Origin: Rhizobium sp. N324
GTDB lineage: Bacteria > Pseudomonadota > Alphaproteobacteria > Rhizobiales > Rhizobiaceae
NCBI RefSeq assembly: GCF_001664485.1
Contig: NZ_CP013631.1
Span: 186,001-250,000, forward strand
DNA length: 64,000 nucleotides
Reading direction: 5' to 3'
In this document: positions 26,202 through 35,681 of the stretch, piece after piece
Layout of the letters: each line of letters begins with the position of its first letter
Position numbering within the stretch: position 1 is the stretch's first letter
Program-made: the position numbers and the translations under genes
Notes under the pieces: model-generated
What the model was told of the DNA's origin: nothing
The model's input: only the letters and a program-made list of their open reading frames with translations
Database searches by the model: none

Positions 26202-27084
26202 TTATCGAGCAGACGTCGCCGTCATTGGCGCCGGCATCATGGGAACGGCGATCGTCACGCGACTGATCGAAACCGGCCACAAAGTCTCGGTCTTCGATCT
26301 CGATGCCGAAAAGGTCGCGGCATTGACGGGCAAAGGCGCTCACGCGGCGAGCTCCGTGACGAGTGCCGTCTCGGCGTCGGAATTCTGCATTCTCAGCCTC
26401 AATCACGCCAGCATCGTGCGCGCCGTCGTCTTCGGCGAGAAGGGGGTTGCGGCGGCGGCGAGTGCCGACAAGCTGCTGATCGACATGTCCTCCATCGACC
26501 CTGCCGAGACCGCCGACATGGCGAAACGGCTGCGGGCGGACACCGGCATGGCATGGGTGGATTGCCCGCTGTCGGGCGGCGTGCCTGGCGCGCTCGGCGG
26601 AAAGCTGACGATCATGGCCGGCGGCAGCGCCGAGGATTTCGAGCGGGCGCGTGTGGTGATGCGGCATCTTGCCGCCAATTATACGCTGATGGGCGCCTCC
26701 GGCGCTGGGCAGACCACCAAGCTGATCAATCAGTTGTTCTGCGCCGTGCTGTTCCAGGCGGTGGCGGAAGCCGTCAAGCTCGCCGAAGCCGGCGGCGTCG
26801 ATCCCGCAGCCATTCCGGCAGCCCTTGCCGGCGGCAGGGCGGACAGCCGGATATTGCAGGAATTCATGGCAAAATTTGCTGCCCGGGATTTCTCGCCGAC
26901 CGGCCGGATCGACAATATGCTGAAGGACCTGGATTCGCTCCAGGCTTTTGCGCTGAAGACCAAGACGCCGCTGCCGATGACGGGTGCGGTGGTGGAAATT
27001 CACCGCCTGTTGTGCGCCGCCGGTCTTGGGCCGAAGGACTCTGCCGAGATGATGCGCCTTCTCGACGGATTTCGTCCCGGCTGA
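26191..27084 (+). CDS. Beta-hydroxyacid dehydrogenase (GarR/6-phosphogluconate dehydrogenase-like)
   Basis: The 297-residue protein has the NAD-binding loop GAGIMG at residues 13-18, the substrate segment DCPLSGGVPGA, and the catalytic Lys177 in GAGQTTKLINQ, as in tartronate semialdehyde reductase, 3-hydroxyisobutyrate dehydrogenase and their relatives. It is too short for classical 6-phosphogluconate dehydrogenase. In an aldonate operon it may oxidise or reduce a sugar-acid intermediate, but the exact substrate is unknown. It overlaps the gluconokinase gene by 11 bases. Confidence 0.8.
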   Translation: MQDDYRADVAVIGAGIMGTAIVTRLIETGHKVSVFDLDAEKVAALTGKGAHAASSVTSAVSASEFCILSLNHASIVRAVVFGEKGVAAAASADKLLIDMSSIDPAETADMAKRLRADTGMAWVDCPLSGGVPGALGGKLTIMAGGSAEDFERARVVMRHLAANYTLMGASGAGQTTKLINQLFCAVLFQAVAEAVKLAEAGGVDPAAIPAALAGGRADSRILQEFMAKFAARDFSPTGRIDNMLKDLDSLQAFALKTKTPLPMTGAVVEIHRLLCAAGLGPKDSAEMMRLLDGFRPG

Positions 27085-27120
27085 TGTCATTTCGCGGGGT
27101 TGGGGATCGTCATTTTCCGC

Positions 27121-27150
27121 TTGACTATCGATGAATGTTATCGATAACAT
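27121..27150 (+). promoter_or_regulatory. Promoter and perfect palindromic operator of the aldonate ABC operon
   Basis: TTGACT (27121-27126) and TAACAT (27145-27150), 18 bases apart, form a promoter-like pair. The last 16 bases, ATGTTATCGATAACAT (27135-27150), are the perfect LacI-type palindrome also seen at 24766-24781. The arrangement, with -10 inside the operator, is the same at both sites, which ties the transporter to the catabolic genes. Confidence 0.75.
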
Positions 27151-27186
27151 ATTTTTATAAGAACTGCAGCTTTGGGAGGAGCCACA

Positions 27187-28683
<1,497 letters not shown>

Positions 28684-28701
28684 GCCATCGGGAGAACAGC
28701 C

Positions 28702-29742
28702 ATGCAATCCATTGAATCCACCGCGCTGGAGCCGACCAAGAGCGAAATGGCCGGCCTGTCCACCGGCCAGAAGATCGGCCGCCTGATCCCGGTTTACGGG
28801 CTGGTGATCCTCACCCTCGGCCTGATCGTGATCTTCTCGATCCTTCTGCCGGATACGTTCCCGACCGTGCTGAACGTCCGCTCGATCGTGTCGGACAAGG
28901 CAATCATCGCGCTACTGTCGCTCGCCGCGATGATCCCGATGGCGTCGGGCCGCATCGACCTGACCGTCGGCTACGGCATCGTGCTCTGGCACATTCTCGC
29001 CATCAGCCTGCAGACGGCCTACGGCCTGCCCTGGCCGGTCGCCGTCCTCATCGTTCTCGCGCTCGGCGTCCTCACCGGCTTCATCAACGGCCTGCTCGTC
29101 GAGGTCGCCAAGATCGACAGCTTCATCGCAACGCTCGGCACCGGAACGGTTCTCTACGCACTTGCCCTTTGGCACACCGGCGGCCGGCAGGTGGTCGGTG
29201 TCCTGCCGGACGGCTTTTATGCGCTGAACGGCACGATGTTGTTCGGCCTGCCGATCACCGGCTTCTATGTGCTCCTGATCGCGATCTGCATGTGGATCGT
29301 GCTCGAATATTTGCCGATCGGCCGTTATCTCTACGCCATCGGCGCCAATCCCAAGGCCGCCGCCCTCAATGGCATCCCGGTCCGCAAATTCGTGATCGGC
29401 GCCTTCGTCACATCGGGCCTGCTGGCGGCTCTGACCGGGGTCCTTCTCGCCTCGAAACTGCGCATCGGTCAGGCGAGCGTCGGCCTCGAATATCTGCTGC
29501 CGGCGCTTGTCGGCGCATTCCTCGGATCGACGACGATCAAGCCGGGCCGGGTGAACGTCTGGGGTACGCTGATCGGCGTCATCATCCTGGCGGTCGGGAT
29601 ATCTGGAATTCAGCAATTCGGCGGATCGTTCTTCGTCGAACCGCTGTTCAACGGCGTGACCCTGCTGATTGCCATCGGCATTGCAGGTTACGCCCAGCGC
29701 AAGCGCGGAGCTGTGAGGAGGATCACACCCGCGTCCAAATGA
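28702..29742 (+). CDS. CUT2-type sugar ABC permease (RbsC-like)
   Basis: The 346-residue protein has about ten hydrophobic segments and the RbsC-family signatures IPMASGRIDLTVGYGI (the usual G-x-D-L-S-V-G region) and the later loop YAIGANPKAAALNGIPV. It forms the channel of the CUT2 importer, probably as a homodimer. GGGAGAAC precedes the ATG. Its stop is followed by a small hairpin before the binding-protein gene. Confidence 0.87.
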   Translation: MQSIESTALEPTKSEMAGLSTGQKIGRLIPVYGLVILTLGLIVIFSILLPDTFPTVLNVRSIVSDKAIIALLSLAAMIPMASGRIDLTVGYGIVLWHILAISLQTAYGLPWPVAVLIVLALGVLTGFINGLLVEVAKIDSFIATLGTGTVLYALALWHTGGRQVVGVLPDGFYALNGTMLFGLPITGFYVLLIAICMWIVLEYLPIGRYLYAIGANPKAAALNGIPVRKFVIGAFVTSGLLAALTGVLLASKLRIGQASVGLEYLLPALVGAFLGSTTIKPGRVNVWGTLIGVIILAVGISGIQQFGGSFFVEPLFNGVTLLIAIGIAGYAQRKRGAVRRITPASK

Positions 29743-29743
29743 G

Positions 29744-29763
29744 GATGCCGGCTTACCGGCATT
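29744..29763 (+). other. Intercistronic hairpin before the aldonate binding-protein gene
   Basis: ATGCCGG (29745-29751), loop CTTA, CCGGCAT (29756-29762) form a compact stem between permease and binding-protein genes. With no T-tract, it looks like a message-processing or stability element rather than a terminator. Confidence 0.4.
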
Positions 29764-29791
29764 CCACAACAAACAAAATGGAGGAGTGAAC

Positions 29792-30889
29792 ATGAAGCGC
29801 AGGACTTTAATGCAGGCAACGGTCGCAACCGTCGCCCTTATGCTGAGCATGCCGGCCATGGCCGATTCAATGGCTGACGCCAAGGCCGTGGTCGACAAAT
29901 ACGCGTCCAAGGTGAGGGCCTGGGATGGCCCGACGAGCGGCCCCAAGGGCGCGAGCGGCAAGAACATCGTCATTCTCGCCGCCGATATGAAGAACGGTGG
30001 CATTCTCGGCGTCGTCAACGGCGTTCAGGAAGCGGCAGGCGCGTTGGGCTGGACGGTGAAGGCGCTTGACGGCGCCGGTTCGATCGGCGGACGGACGGCG
30101 GCCTTCGGCCAGGCCATGGCGTTGAAGCCCGATGGCATCATCATCAACGGCTTCGACGCCGTCGAGCAGAAGCCGGCGATGGAAGCGGCCAAGGCCGCCG
30201 GCATCCCGATGGTGTCGTGGCACGCCGCCTCGGCCGTCGGCCCGGTTCCGGACGTCGGCGTTTTCGCCAACGTGACCACCGATGCGATGGAAGTCTCGAA
30301 GTCGGCGGCCGATTGGGCCTTCGCCGATGCCGGCGGCAAGCCTGGAGTCATCATCTTCACCGACTCGACCTATGCGATCGCGATCGCCAAGGCCGACCGC
30401 ATGAAGAAGGAGATCGAGGATCTCGGCGGCACAGTGCTGGAATATGTCGATACGCCGATCGCCGAAACCTCCCAGCGCATGCCGCAGCTGACCACCTCGC
30501 TGTTGCAGAAGTACGGCGCGAAGTGGACGCATTCGCTGGCGATCAACGACCTCTATTACGATTTCATGGGCCCGTCGCTCGCCTCAGCCGGGATTGCCGG
30601 CGACGGAAAGCCGGTGAACGTCGCAGCCGGCGACGGTTCGGAGAGCGCCTATCAGCGTATCCGCGCCAAGCAGTACCAGGCCGTCACCGTCGCCGAGCCG
30701 CTCAACCTGCAGGGCTGGCAGCTCGTCGATGAGCTGAACCGCGCTTTCGCCGGCGCCCCGTGGTCGGGCTATGTGTCGCCGCTGCATGTGGTGACCAGCG
30801 CGAACGTCGAGTTCGACGGCGGGCCGAAGAACAGCTTCGATCCCGATAACGGCTATCGCGATCAATACAAGAAAATCTGGGGCAAATAG
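29792..30889 (+). CDS. CUT2-type sugar ABC solute-binding protein
   Basis: The 365-residue protein starts with a Sec signal (MKRRTLMQATVATVALMLSM, cleavage near AMA-DS) followed by a periplasmic-binding fold of the ribose/galactose type. The ATG at 29792 follows GGAGGAG by five bases; an earlier GTG at 29786 overlaps that site. Being last in an operon controlled by the LacI-type palindrome, it probably binds gluconate, idonate, or their lactone. No terminator with a T-tract follows, only a strong inverted repeat at 30900-30923. Confidence 0.86.
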   Translation: MKRRTLMQATVATVALMLSMPAMADSMADAKAVVDKYASKVRAWDGPTSGPKGASGKNIVILAADMKNGGILGVVNGVQEAAGALGWTVKALDGAGSIGGRTAAFGQAMALKPDGIIINGFDAVEQKPAMEAAKAAGIPMVSWHAASAVGPVPDVGVFANVTTDAMEVSKSAADWAFADAGGKPGVIIFTDSTYAIAIAKADRMKKEIEDLGGTVLEYVDTPIAETSQRMPQLTTSLLQKYGAKWTHSLAINDLYYDFMGPSLASAGIAGDGKPVNVAAGDGSESAYQRIRAKQYQAVTVAEPLNLQGWQLVDELNRAFAGAPWSGYVSPLHVVTSANVEFDGGPKNSFDPDNGYRDQYKKIWGK

Positions 30890-30899
30890 GCCTTCAATC

Positions 30900-30923
30900 A
30901 GGGCGTATCGACCGATACGCCCT
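30900..30923. other. Strong inverted repeat after the aldonate ABC operon
   Basis: AGGGCGTATCG (30900-30910), AC, CGATACGCCCT (30913-30923) are perfect 11-base arms. The hairpin begins ten bases after the binding-protein stop and is followed by CCCCTCT rather than Ts. It may be a transcript 3' end stabiliser or a weak terminator. Confidence 0.5.
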
Positions 30924-30978
30924 CCCCTCTCCGCATCACCATCGATCCAGCTCCGGCGAGTTTTGGAAAAGAGAAGCT

Positions 30979-31317
30979 ATGATCATTCGTTATGCCTTGT
31001 TTGAAGGCGAAATCCATCCAGGCCGGGAAGAGGAGTTCCGCGCCTTTGTCAGAGAGCGGCTCGTCCCTCTCTGGACGAAATTTCCGGGTGCCGAGGAAGT
31101 CCGTGTGCTTGATGGAATGGAGCGCGACGACGGCGCCCCGGTCTATGCGATGGCGCTCGCCATCCGGTATCCCGATATGGATGCGGTCAACGCGGCGCTG
31201 CGCTCCGACGTACGCTTCGAGAGCCGCGAGGTCACCGGCGAACTGTTGCGGCTCTTCACCGGCAAGGTGCATCATCACGTCTTCCAGGCCAACGAATATC
31301 CGCCGCATACCGCCTGA
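30979..31317 (+). CDS. Small protein, probably dimeric alpha/beta-barrel fold
   Basis: The 112-residue protein begins MIIRYALFEGEIHPGREEEF and has the alternating pattern of the EthD/dimeric alpha-beta-barrel superfamily, with a conserved-looking Pro-Gly near the start and paired histidines (VHHHVF) near the end. GAAAAGAGAAG precedes the ATG. It is 90 bases after the aldonate operon and is followed by a good terminator, so it may be the last gene of that operon's transcript. I cannot assign a function; a small isomerase or mutarotase-like role for the sugar pathway is one idea. Confidence 0.65.
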   Translation: MIIRYALFEGEIHPGREEEFRAFVRERLVPLWTKFPGAEEVRVLDGMERDDGAPVYAMALAIRYPDMDAVNAALRSDVRFESREVTGELLRLFTGKVHHHVFQANEYPPHTA

Positions 31318-31344
31318 TATCGGCGATGCCAACCACACCGGCGA

Positions 31345-31375
31345 AGCGCCCGCGACGAGTTGCGGGCGCTTTTTC
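31345..31375 (+). terminator. Rho-independent terminator after the small barrel-like gene
   Basis: AGCGCCCGC (31345-31353) and GCGGGCGCT (31362-31370) form a 9-base perfect stem with an 8-base loop, followed directly by a T-tract. It closes the aldonate gene region. Confidence 0.85.
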
Positions 31376-31439
31376 GATTCGGAACGCGCCCTCATGCGGG
31401 ACCCGACAGTTACGGCGGCCCGGCTTTTCGGGACAATTT

Positions 31440-31549
31440 TTTATCCAAGGCGTCATTATTAAATTAAATAGTCTATCGATTTAGTAGATTATATCCGATC
31501 TTACCGTGCATCGTTCCTGCAATCATCAATCGAAACGGGAAGATCGACG
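31440..31549 (+). promoter_or_regulatory. AT-rich control region of the first sulfonate operon
   Basis: The 60 bases at about 31440-31495 are far richer in A and T than their surroundings. They contain CTATCGATTTAGTAGA (31473-31488), flanked by TCTA and TAGA half-sites, which agrees at 12 of 16 positions with CCATAGATTTTATAGA (60335-60350) upstream of the second sulfonate operon. A shared sulfur-starvation regulator site is possible but unproven. Confidence 0.4.
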
Positions 31550-32575
31550 ATGACATTGGCAAAGACATTCAAAATCGCGTTGTTCAGTCTGCTTGGCTTC
31601 GGCGCCATGCACAATTCCGCTGCGGCCCAGGCGGATGCTCCCCTCCTTGCCAAGGTGCCGCCGGGCACCGTGCTGACGATCGGTGATCCGGTCACGCAGA
31701 AGGCGCTTGAAGTGTCCGGCCTCGATAAAGAGCTCACGTTCGAAGTTAAATGGGCCAATATCAGTGGCGGGCCGCAGACGTCGGAAGCCTTCCGTGCCCA
31801 TGCGCTCGATGTCGGCTCGGTGGCCGAGATCCCCTCGATCTTTGCCAACTGGAACAACCTGCCCGTCCGCAACATCGCCTATCGCGAACGCCGTGACCCG
31901 ATCGCCAATCCGATCTACCGCTTCGGCATCGCGCCGGGCGCCGGCGTCAAGACGCTTGCGGATTTCCGCGGCAAACGCATTGCCTTCAGTCCCGGTCAGG
32001 CCCAGGGCACGCTTGTCCTGCGCGCGCTTCACGCGGCGGGTCTGAAGAGCAGCGACGTCACCCTCGTGGAATTGCCGAGCACCGGCGACGTATACCCGAA
32101 GGCGCTGGCCAGCAAACAGGTCGACATCGCGCCGCTCGGCACCGTCTATATCAGGCGCTACATCACCCAATACGGACCTGACGGCGCCACGCTTCTTGAG
32201 CATGGCCTGCGGGATGATCCCGGCCACCTTTATGCACCGCAATGGGTTCTGGACGATCCCGCCAAGGCGGCGGCTCTCGCGGAATTTGTCGGCCTGTGGG
32301 CGCGCGCCACCGAATGGGTGAACCGCAACCCGGACCTCTGGATCAAGGAATACTACGTCGGTCAGCAGGGCCTCAGCCAGGAAGACGGGGAATATCTCGT
32401 CAAGATGACCGGCGAACAGATCGTTCCCGCCGATTGGAGCGACGTGAAGAAGCGCCATCAGGAAACGATCAACCTGCTGGCGGACGAGCTCGGTTACAAG
32501 CCTTTCGACGTCGAGCAGATTTTCGACCATCGCTTTGAAAAGCTCGGTGCGGCGGCTTTGGCCAAGGGCCTGTAA
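31550..32575 (+). CDS. Sulfonate-type ABC solute-binding protein (SsuA-like)
   Basis: The 341-residue protein has a Sec signal (cleavage near residue 26, NSAAAQA-DA) and the SsuA/TauA fold pattern: GTVLTIGDP near the start, ANISGGPQTSEAF, and DFRGKRIAFSPGQAQGT. Proteins of this type bind aliphatic sulfonates, sulfate esters, or related organosulfur compounds. It opens an operon of binding protein, permease, ATPase and two flavin monooxygenases, the classical set for releasing sulfite from organosulfur compounds. No cysteine synthesis or sulfite genes are nearby. Confidence 0.83.
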   Translation: MTLAKTFKIALFSLLGFGAMHNSAAAQADAPLLAKVPPGTVLTIGDPVTQKALEVSGLDKELTFEVKWANISGGPQTSEAFRAHALDVGSVAEIPSIFANWNNLPVRNIAYRERRDPIANPIYRFGIAPGAGVKTLADFRGKRIAFSPGQAQGTLVLRALHAAGLKSSDVTLVELPSTGDVYPKALASKQVDIAPLGTVYIRRYITQYGPDGATLLEHGLRDDPGHLYAPQWVLDDPAKAAALAEFVGLWARATEWVNRNPDLWIKEYYVGQQGLSQEDGEYLVKMTGEQIVPADWSDVKKRHQETINLLADELGYKPFDVEQIFDHRFEKLGAAALAKGL

Positions 32576-32609
32576 TTTTCGATATCCCTTCGCAGAGGAG
32601 ATCTGAAGC

Positions 32610-33509
32610 ATGGCAACCATTTGGGATGCGGGCGAGGCGAAACTATCGCCGCGACCCGGCAGCAGAATTGAGCATTCAGGTTCACGTCTGGCTAAAATGG
32701 CCAGCCCGATCAGCTCTGCCGGCCCTCGTGCCCGGCGCAGACTGGGTCCGGGACCGGCGATACCGCTCGGGCTGCAGATCGGGCCGGCATTGCTGGTCTT
32801 GGCCTGGGTCGTCGGCTCGGCGCTTGGCTGGATCGACCCACGCACCCTGTCGGCGCCCTGGACGGTGGTCGAGGCTTTCGCACGGCTGATAGAGCAGGGT
32901 CGGCTGCAGGACAATTTCGTGACGTCGGCGACGCGCGCTTTGCTCGGCCTTGGCATCGGCTTGCTGATCGGCACGATCCTGGCCGTCATCGCCGGTCTTT
33001 CCCGGATCGGCGAGGCACTGATCGACGGGCCGGTCCAGATCAAGCGGGCGATCCCGACGCTGGCGCTGATCCCCTTGCTCATCCTGTGGTTCGGCATCGG
33101 CGAGAGCATGAAGGTTACGACCATCGTGCTCGCCGTCATCGTGCCGATCTACATCCATACGCACAATGCATTGCGCAGCATCGACAGCCGCTATGTCGAA
33201 CTGGCCGAGACGCTGCGCATGAGCCGGAAGGACTTCATCCTTCAGGTCGTGCTGCCGGGCGCTTTGCCCGGTTTCCTGCTGGGGCTGCGCTTTGCCGTCA
33301 CCCTCTGCTGGGTTTCCCTCGTCGTCGTCGAGCAGATCAATGCCACCAGCGGGCTCGGCTACATGATCGATCTTGCCCGCAATTACGGGCAGACCGACGT
33401 CATTCTCGTCGGCCTCGTGGTCTATGTGCTGCTGGGTCTGGTCTCGGACGGTCTCGTCCGCCTCATCGAACGGAGGGCTCTCTCATGGCGCCGCACCCTG
33501 GCAAACTGA
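32610..33509 (+). CDS. Sulfonate-type ABC permease (SsuC-like)
   Basis: The 299-residue permease has an unusually long, basic N-terminal stretch of about 45 residues before the first transmembrane segment (PLGLQIGPALLVLAWVVG). The BPD-transporter loop is seen at VELAETLRMSRKDFILQVVLPGALPG. A GAGGAG site upstream supports the ATG at 32610, though an in-frame ATG at 32697 would give a more normal N-terminus. The end overlaps the ATPase gene by 25 bases. Confidence 0.84.
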   Translation: MATIWDAGEAKLSPRPGSRIEHSGSRLAKMASPISSAGPRARRRLGPGPAIPLGLQIGPALLVLAWVVGSALGWIDPRTLSAPWTVVEAFARLIEQGRLQDNFVTSATRALLGLGIGLLIGTILAVIAGLSRIGEALIDGPVQIKRAIPTLALIPLLILWFGIGESMKVTTIVLAVIVPIYIHTHNALRSIDSRYVELAETLRMSRKDFILQVVLPGALPGFLLGLRFAVTLCWVSLVVVEQINATSGLGYMIDLARNYGQTDVILVGLVVYVLLGLVSDGLVRLIERRALSWRRTLAN

Positions 33510-34234
33510 AGCCGGCGGCCACGGCCGTCCATGTGCGAAACCTCTTCCGCCGGTTTGCGGCAAAGACGATTCTCGATGGCGTCGATCTCGATATCGCGGA
33601 GGGCGAGTTCGTTGCCTTGCTCGGCCGCAGCGGCTCCGGCAAAAGCACGTTCCTGCGCGCCCTTGCCGGGCTCGATCACGGTGTCGAGGGAAGCGGAACC
33701 CTTGAGACGCCGGAAAGGCTCTCCGTGGTTTTCCAGGATGCCCGCTTGCTGCCGTGGCGCAGCGTCATCCAGAACGTCACGCTCGGCCTGCCGGGCGCCT
33801 CCGGCCAGGAAGGCGGCAGGAAGGCTTTGGCGGAAGTGGGACTTGCGGGGCGGGAAGTGGCATGGCCGAACCAGCTATCCGGCGGTGAGCAGCAGCGGGT
33901 CGCGCTTGCCCGTTCCCTGGTGCGCGAGCCGGCCTTGCTTCTCGCCGACGAGCCCTTCGGCGCGCTCGACGCGCTGACCCGGCTGAAGATGCACGATCTG
34001 CTGCGGGAATTATGCGCAAGGCACCGTCCCGCCGTGCTGCTCGTCACCCATGACGTCGACGAGGCGATCGCGCTGGCCGACCGGATTCTGGTTCTCCACG
34101 AAGGCCGGCTCATCGAGGATCTCAGGATCGATCTGCCGGCGCCGCGCGATCACGGCGATCCGCGTTTTGCAGAGTTCCGAAGCCATCTTCTCGGCCGGCT
34201 CGGGGTCAGCGTCCCCGGCCGCAAAGCAGCCTGA
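33485..34234 (+). CDS. Sulfonate-type ABC ATPase (SsuB-like)
   Basis: The 249-residue protein has Walker A GRSGSGKST, the Q-loop segment VFQDARLLPWRSV typical of the SsuB/TauB/NrtD group, the signature LSGGEQQR, Walker B LLADEPFGALD and the switch histidine in LVTHDVDEA. It starts within the permease gene, 25 bases before its stop, so the two are translationally coupled. Confidence 0.88.
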   Translation: MAPHPGKLKPAATAVHVRNLFRRFAAKTILDGVDLDIAEGEFVALLGRSGSGKSTFLRALAGLDHGVEGSGTLETPERLSVVFQDARLLPWRSVIQNVTLGLPGASGQEGGRKALAEVGLAGREVAWPNQLSGGEQQRVALARSLVREPALLLADEPFGALDALTRLKMHDLLRELCARHRPAVLLVTHDVDEAIALADRILVLHEGRLIEDLRIDLPAPRDHGDPRFAEFRSHLLGRLGVSVPGRKAA

Positions 34235-34255
34235 TATCAGCGGAGAAGCAAGCCA

Positions 34256-35623
34256 ATGAGCACATCGAAACGGCAAATGCGACTCGGCGCCTTTATCATG
34301 GCGACCGGCCATCATATCGCTGCCTGGCGCCATCCGGATGCGCAGGCCGATGCCGGCCTCAATATCGATCATTACCGGGACCTGGCGCAGACCGCCGAAC
34401 GCGGGAAATTCGATCTCGTCTTCATCGCCGACAGCCCCGCGGGATGGGAGCGGGCCGCGGATCCGGAAGCGTTTCGCCGCATTGCCCAGGGCGCTCATTT
34501 CGAGCCGCTGACCCTTTGGGCCGCCCTCTCCCAGGCGACCAGTCATATCGGCTTCGTCGCCACGGCATCGACGACCTACGAGGACCCCTATCTTCTCGCC
34601 CGCAGATTCGCGTCGCTGGATTATATCTCCAGGGGCCGCGCCGCATGGAACGTCGTCACGACGGGCGCCGACGTTTCGAAGAACTTTTCGATCGCAGGCC
34701 ATCCCGCCCATGCCGATCGTTATGAGCGGGCCGAGGAATTCGTCGACCTGGTGAAGGGATTGTGGGATTCCTACGAGGACGATGCCTTTATCCGCGACAA
34801 GCAAAGCGGGGTCTATCTCGATCCCGGCAAGGTGCATCTCGTCAATCACAAGGGCAAGTTCTTCTCGGTGGCGGGTCCGCTCAATGTCGGCCGCCCCGTT
34901 CAGGGCTATCCCGTCATCGTGCAGGCCGGCGCATCGGAACCGGGACGCGAACTTGCCGCCCGCACCGCCGAGATGATCTTTACCGCCAATCAGACGCTCG
35001 ACGATGCCCAGGAGTTCTATTCCGATGTCAAGGGGCGGCTTGCCCGCTACGGGCGGCGGCCGGACGACCTTTTGATCAGCCCCGGCATATTTCCCGTTCT
35101 CGGCGGGACGGAGGCCGAAGCCCAGGCGAATTACGACTATATCCAGTCCCTTGTTCACCCTTCCATCGCCTGGAACATCCTTGCCCGCCACTATAAGGGC
35201 GTCGATCTTTCCGGCTATTCGCTTGATGATCCCGCCCCTCCCCTGCCGGGAGATACCGAACTCAACAAAAGCCGCCTCAAGCTGGTTTCCGACCTGGTCT
35301 CGCGCAATCATCTGACGCTGCGCCAATTCTATCTGGCGGTCGCCACCGCGCGCGGCCATCGTACCGTCGTCGGAACGCCCGAGCAGATCGCCGATGCGAT
35401 GCAGAGCTGGTTCGAGAACGGCGCCGCCGACGCCTTCAACATCATGCCGCCGGTCCTGCCCACGGCGCTCACCGACTTCGTCGATCAGGTCGTGCCGATC
35501 CTGCGCAAGCGCGGCCTGTTCCGGCATGAATATGAAGGCACGACGCTGCGGGAGAATCTCGGCCTCCAGCGCCCGCCGAACGGTTTTGCGCTTCAGGCGC
35601 AGGCTGCACAGGCAGCCGTATGA
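34256..35623 (+). CDS. Flavin-dependent monooxygenase, NtaA/SnaA/DszA family
   Basis: The 455-residue luciferase-like (LLM) protein begins RQMRLGAFIMATGHHIAAWRHP and contains the family segment STTYEDPYLLARRFASLDYISRGRAAWN. Members of this group use reduced FMN to oxidise nitrilotriacetate, dibenzothiophene sulfone, or other organosulfur and organonitrogen compounds. Within a sulfonate uptake operon it probably helps cleave a carbon-sulfur bond. A paralogue is encoded at 58893-60245 in the second sulfonate operon. No flavin reductase gene accompanies it here. Confidence 0.85.
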   Translation: MSTSKRQMRLGAFIMATGHHIAAWRHPDAQADAGLNIDHYRDLAQTAERGKFDLVFIADSPAGWERAADPEAFRRIAQGAHFEPLTLWAALSQATSHIGFVATASTTYEDPYLLARRFASLDYISRGRAAWNVVTTGADVSKNFSIAGHPAHADRYERAEEFVDLVKGLWDSYEDDAFIRDKQSGVYLDPGKVHLVNHKGKFFSVAGPLNVGRPVQGYPVIVQAGASEPGRELAARTAEMIFTANQTLDDAQEFYSDVKGRLARYGRRPDDLLISPGIFPVLGGTEAEAQANYDYIQSLVHPSIAWNILARHYKGVDLSGYSLDDPAPPLPGDTELNKSRLKLVSDLVSRNHLTLRQFYLAVATARGHRTVVGTPEQIADAMQSWFENGAADAFNIMPPVLPTALTDFVDQVVPILRKRGLFRHEYEGTTLRENLGLQRPPNGFALQAQAAQAAV

Positions 35624-35681
35624 TCTTCCCGGAGGCCTTTCCTGGCCTCCTTCTTCCAACCAGGCAGAACCGCGGCATCGC

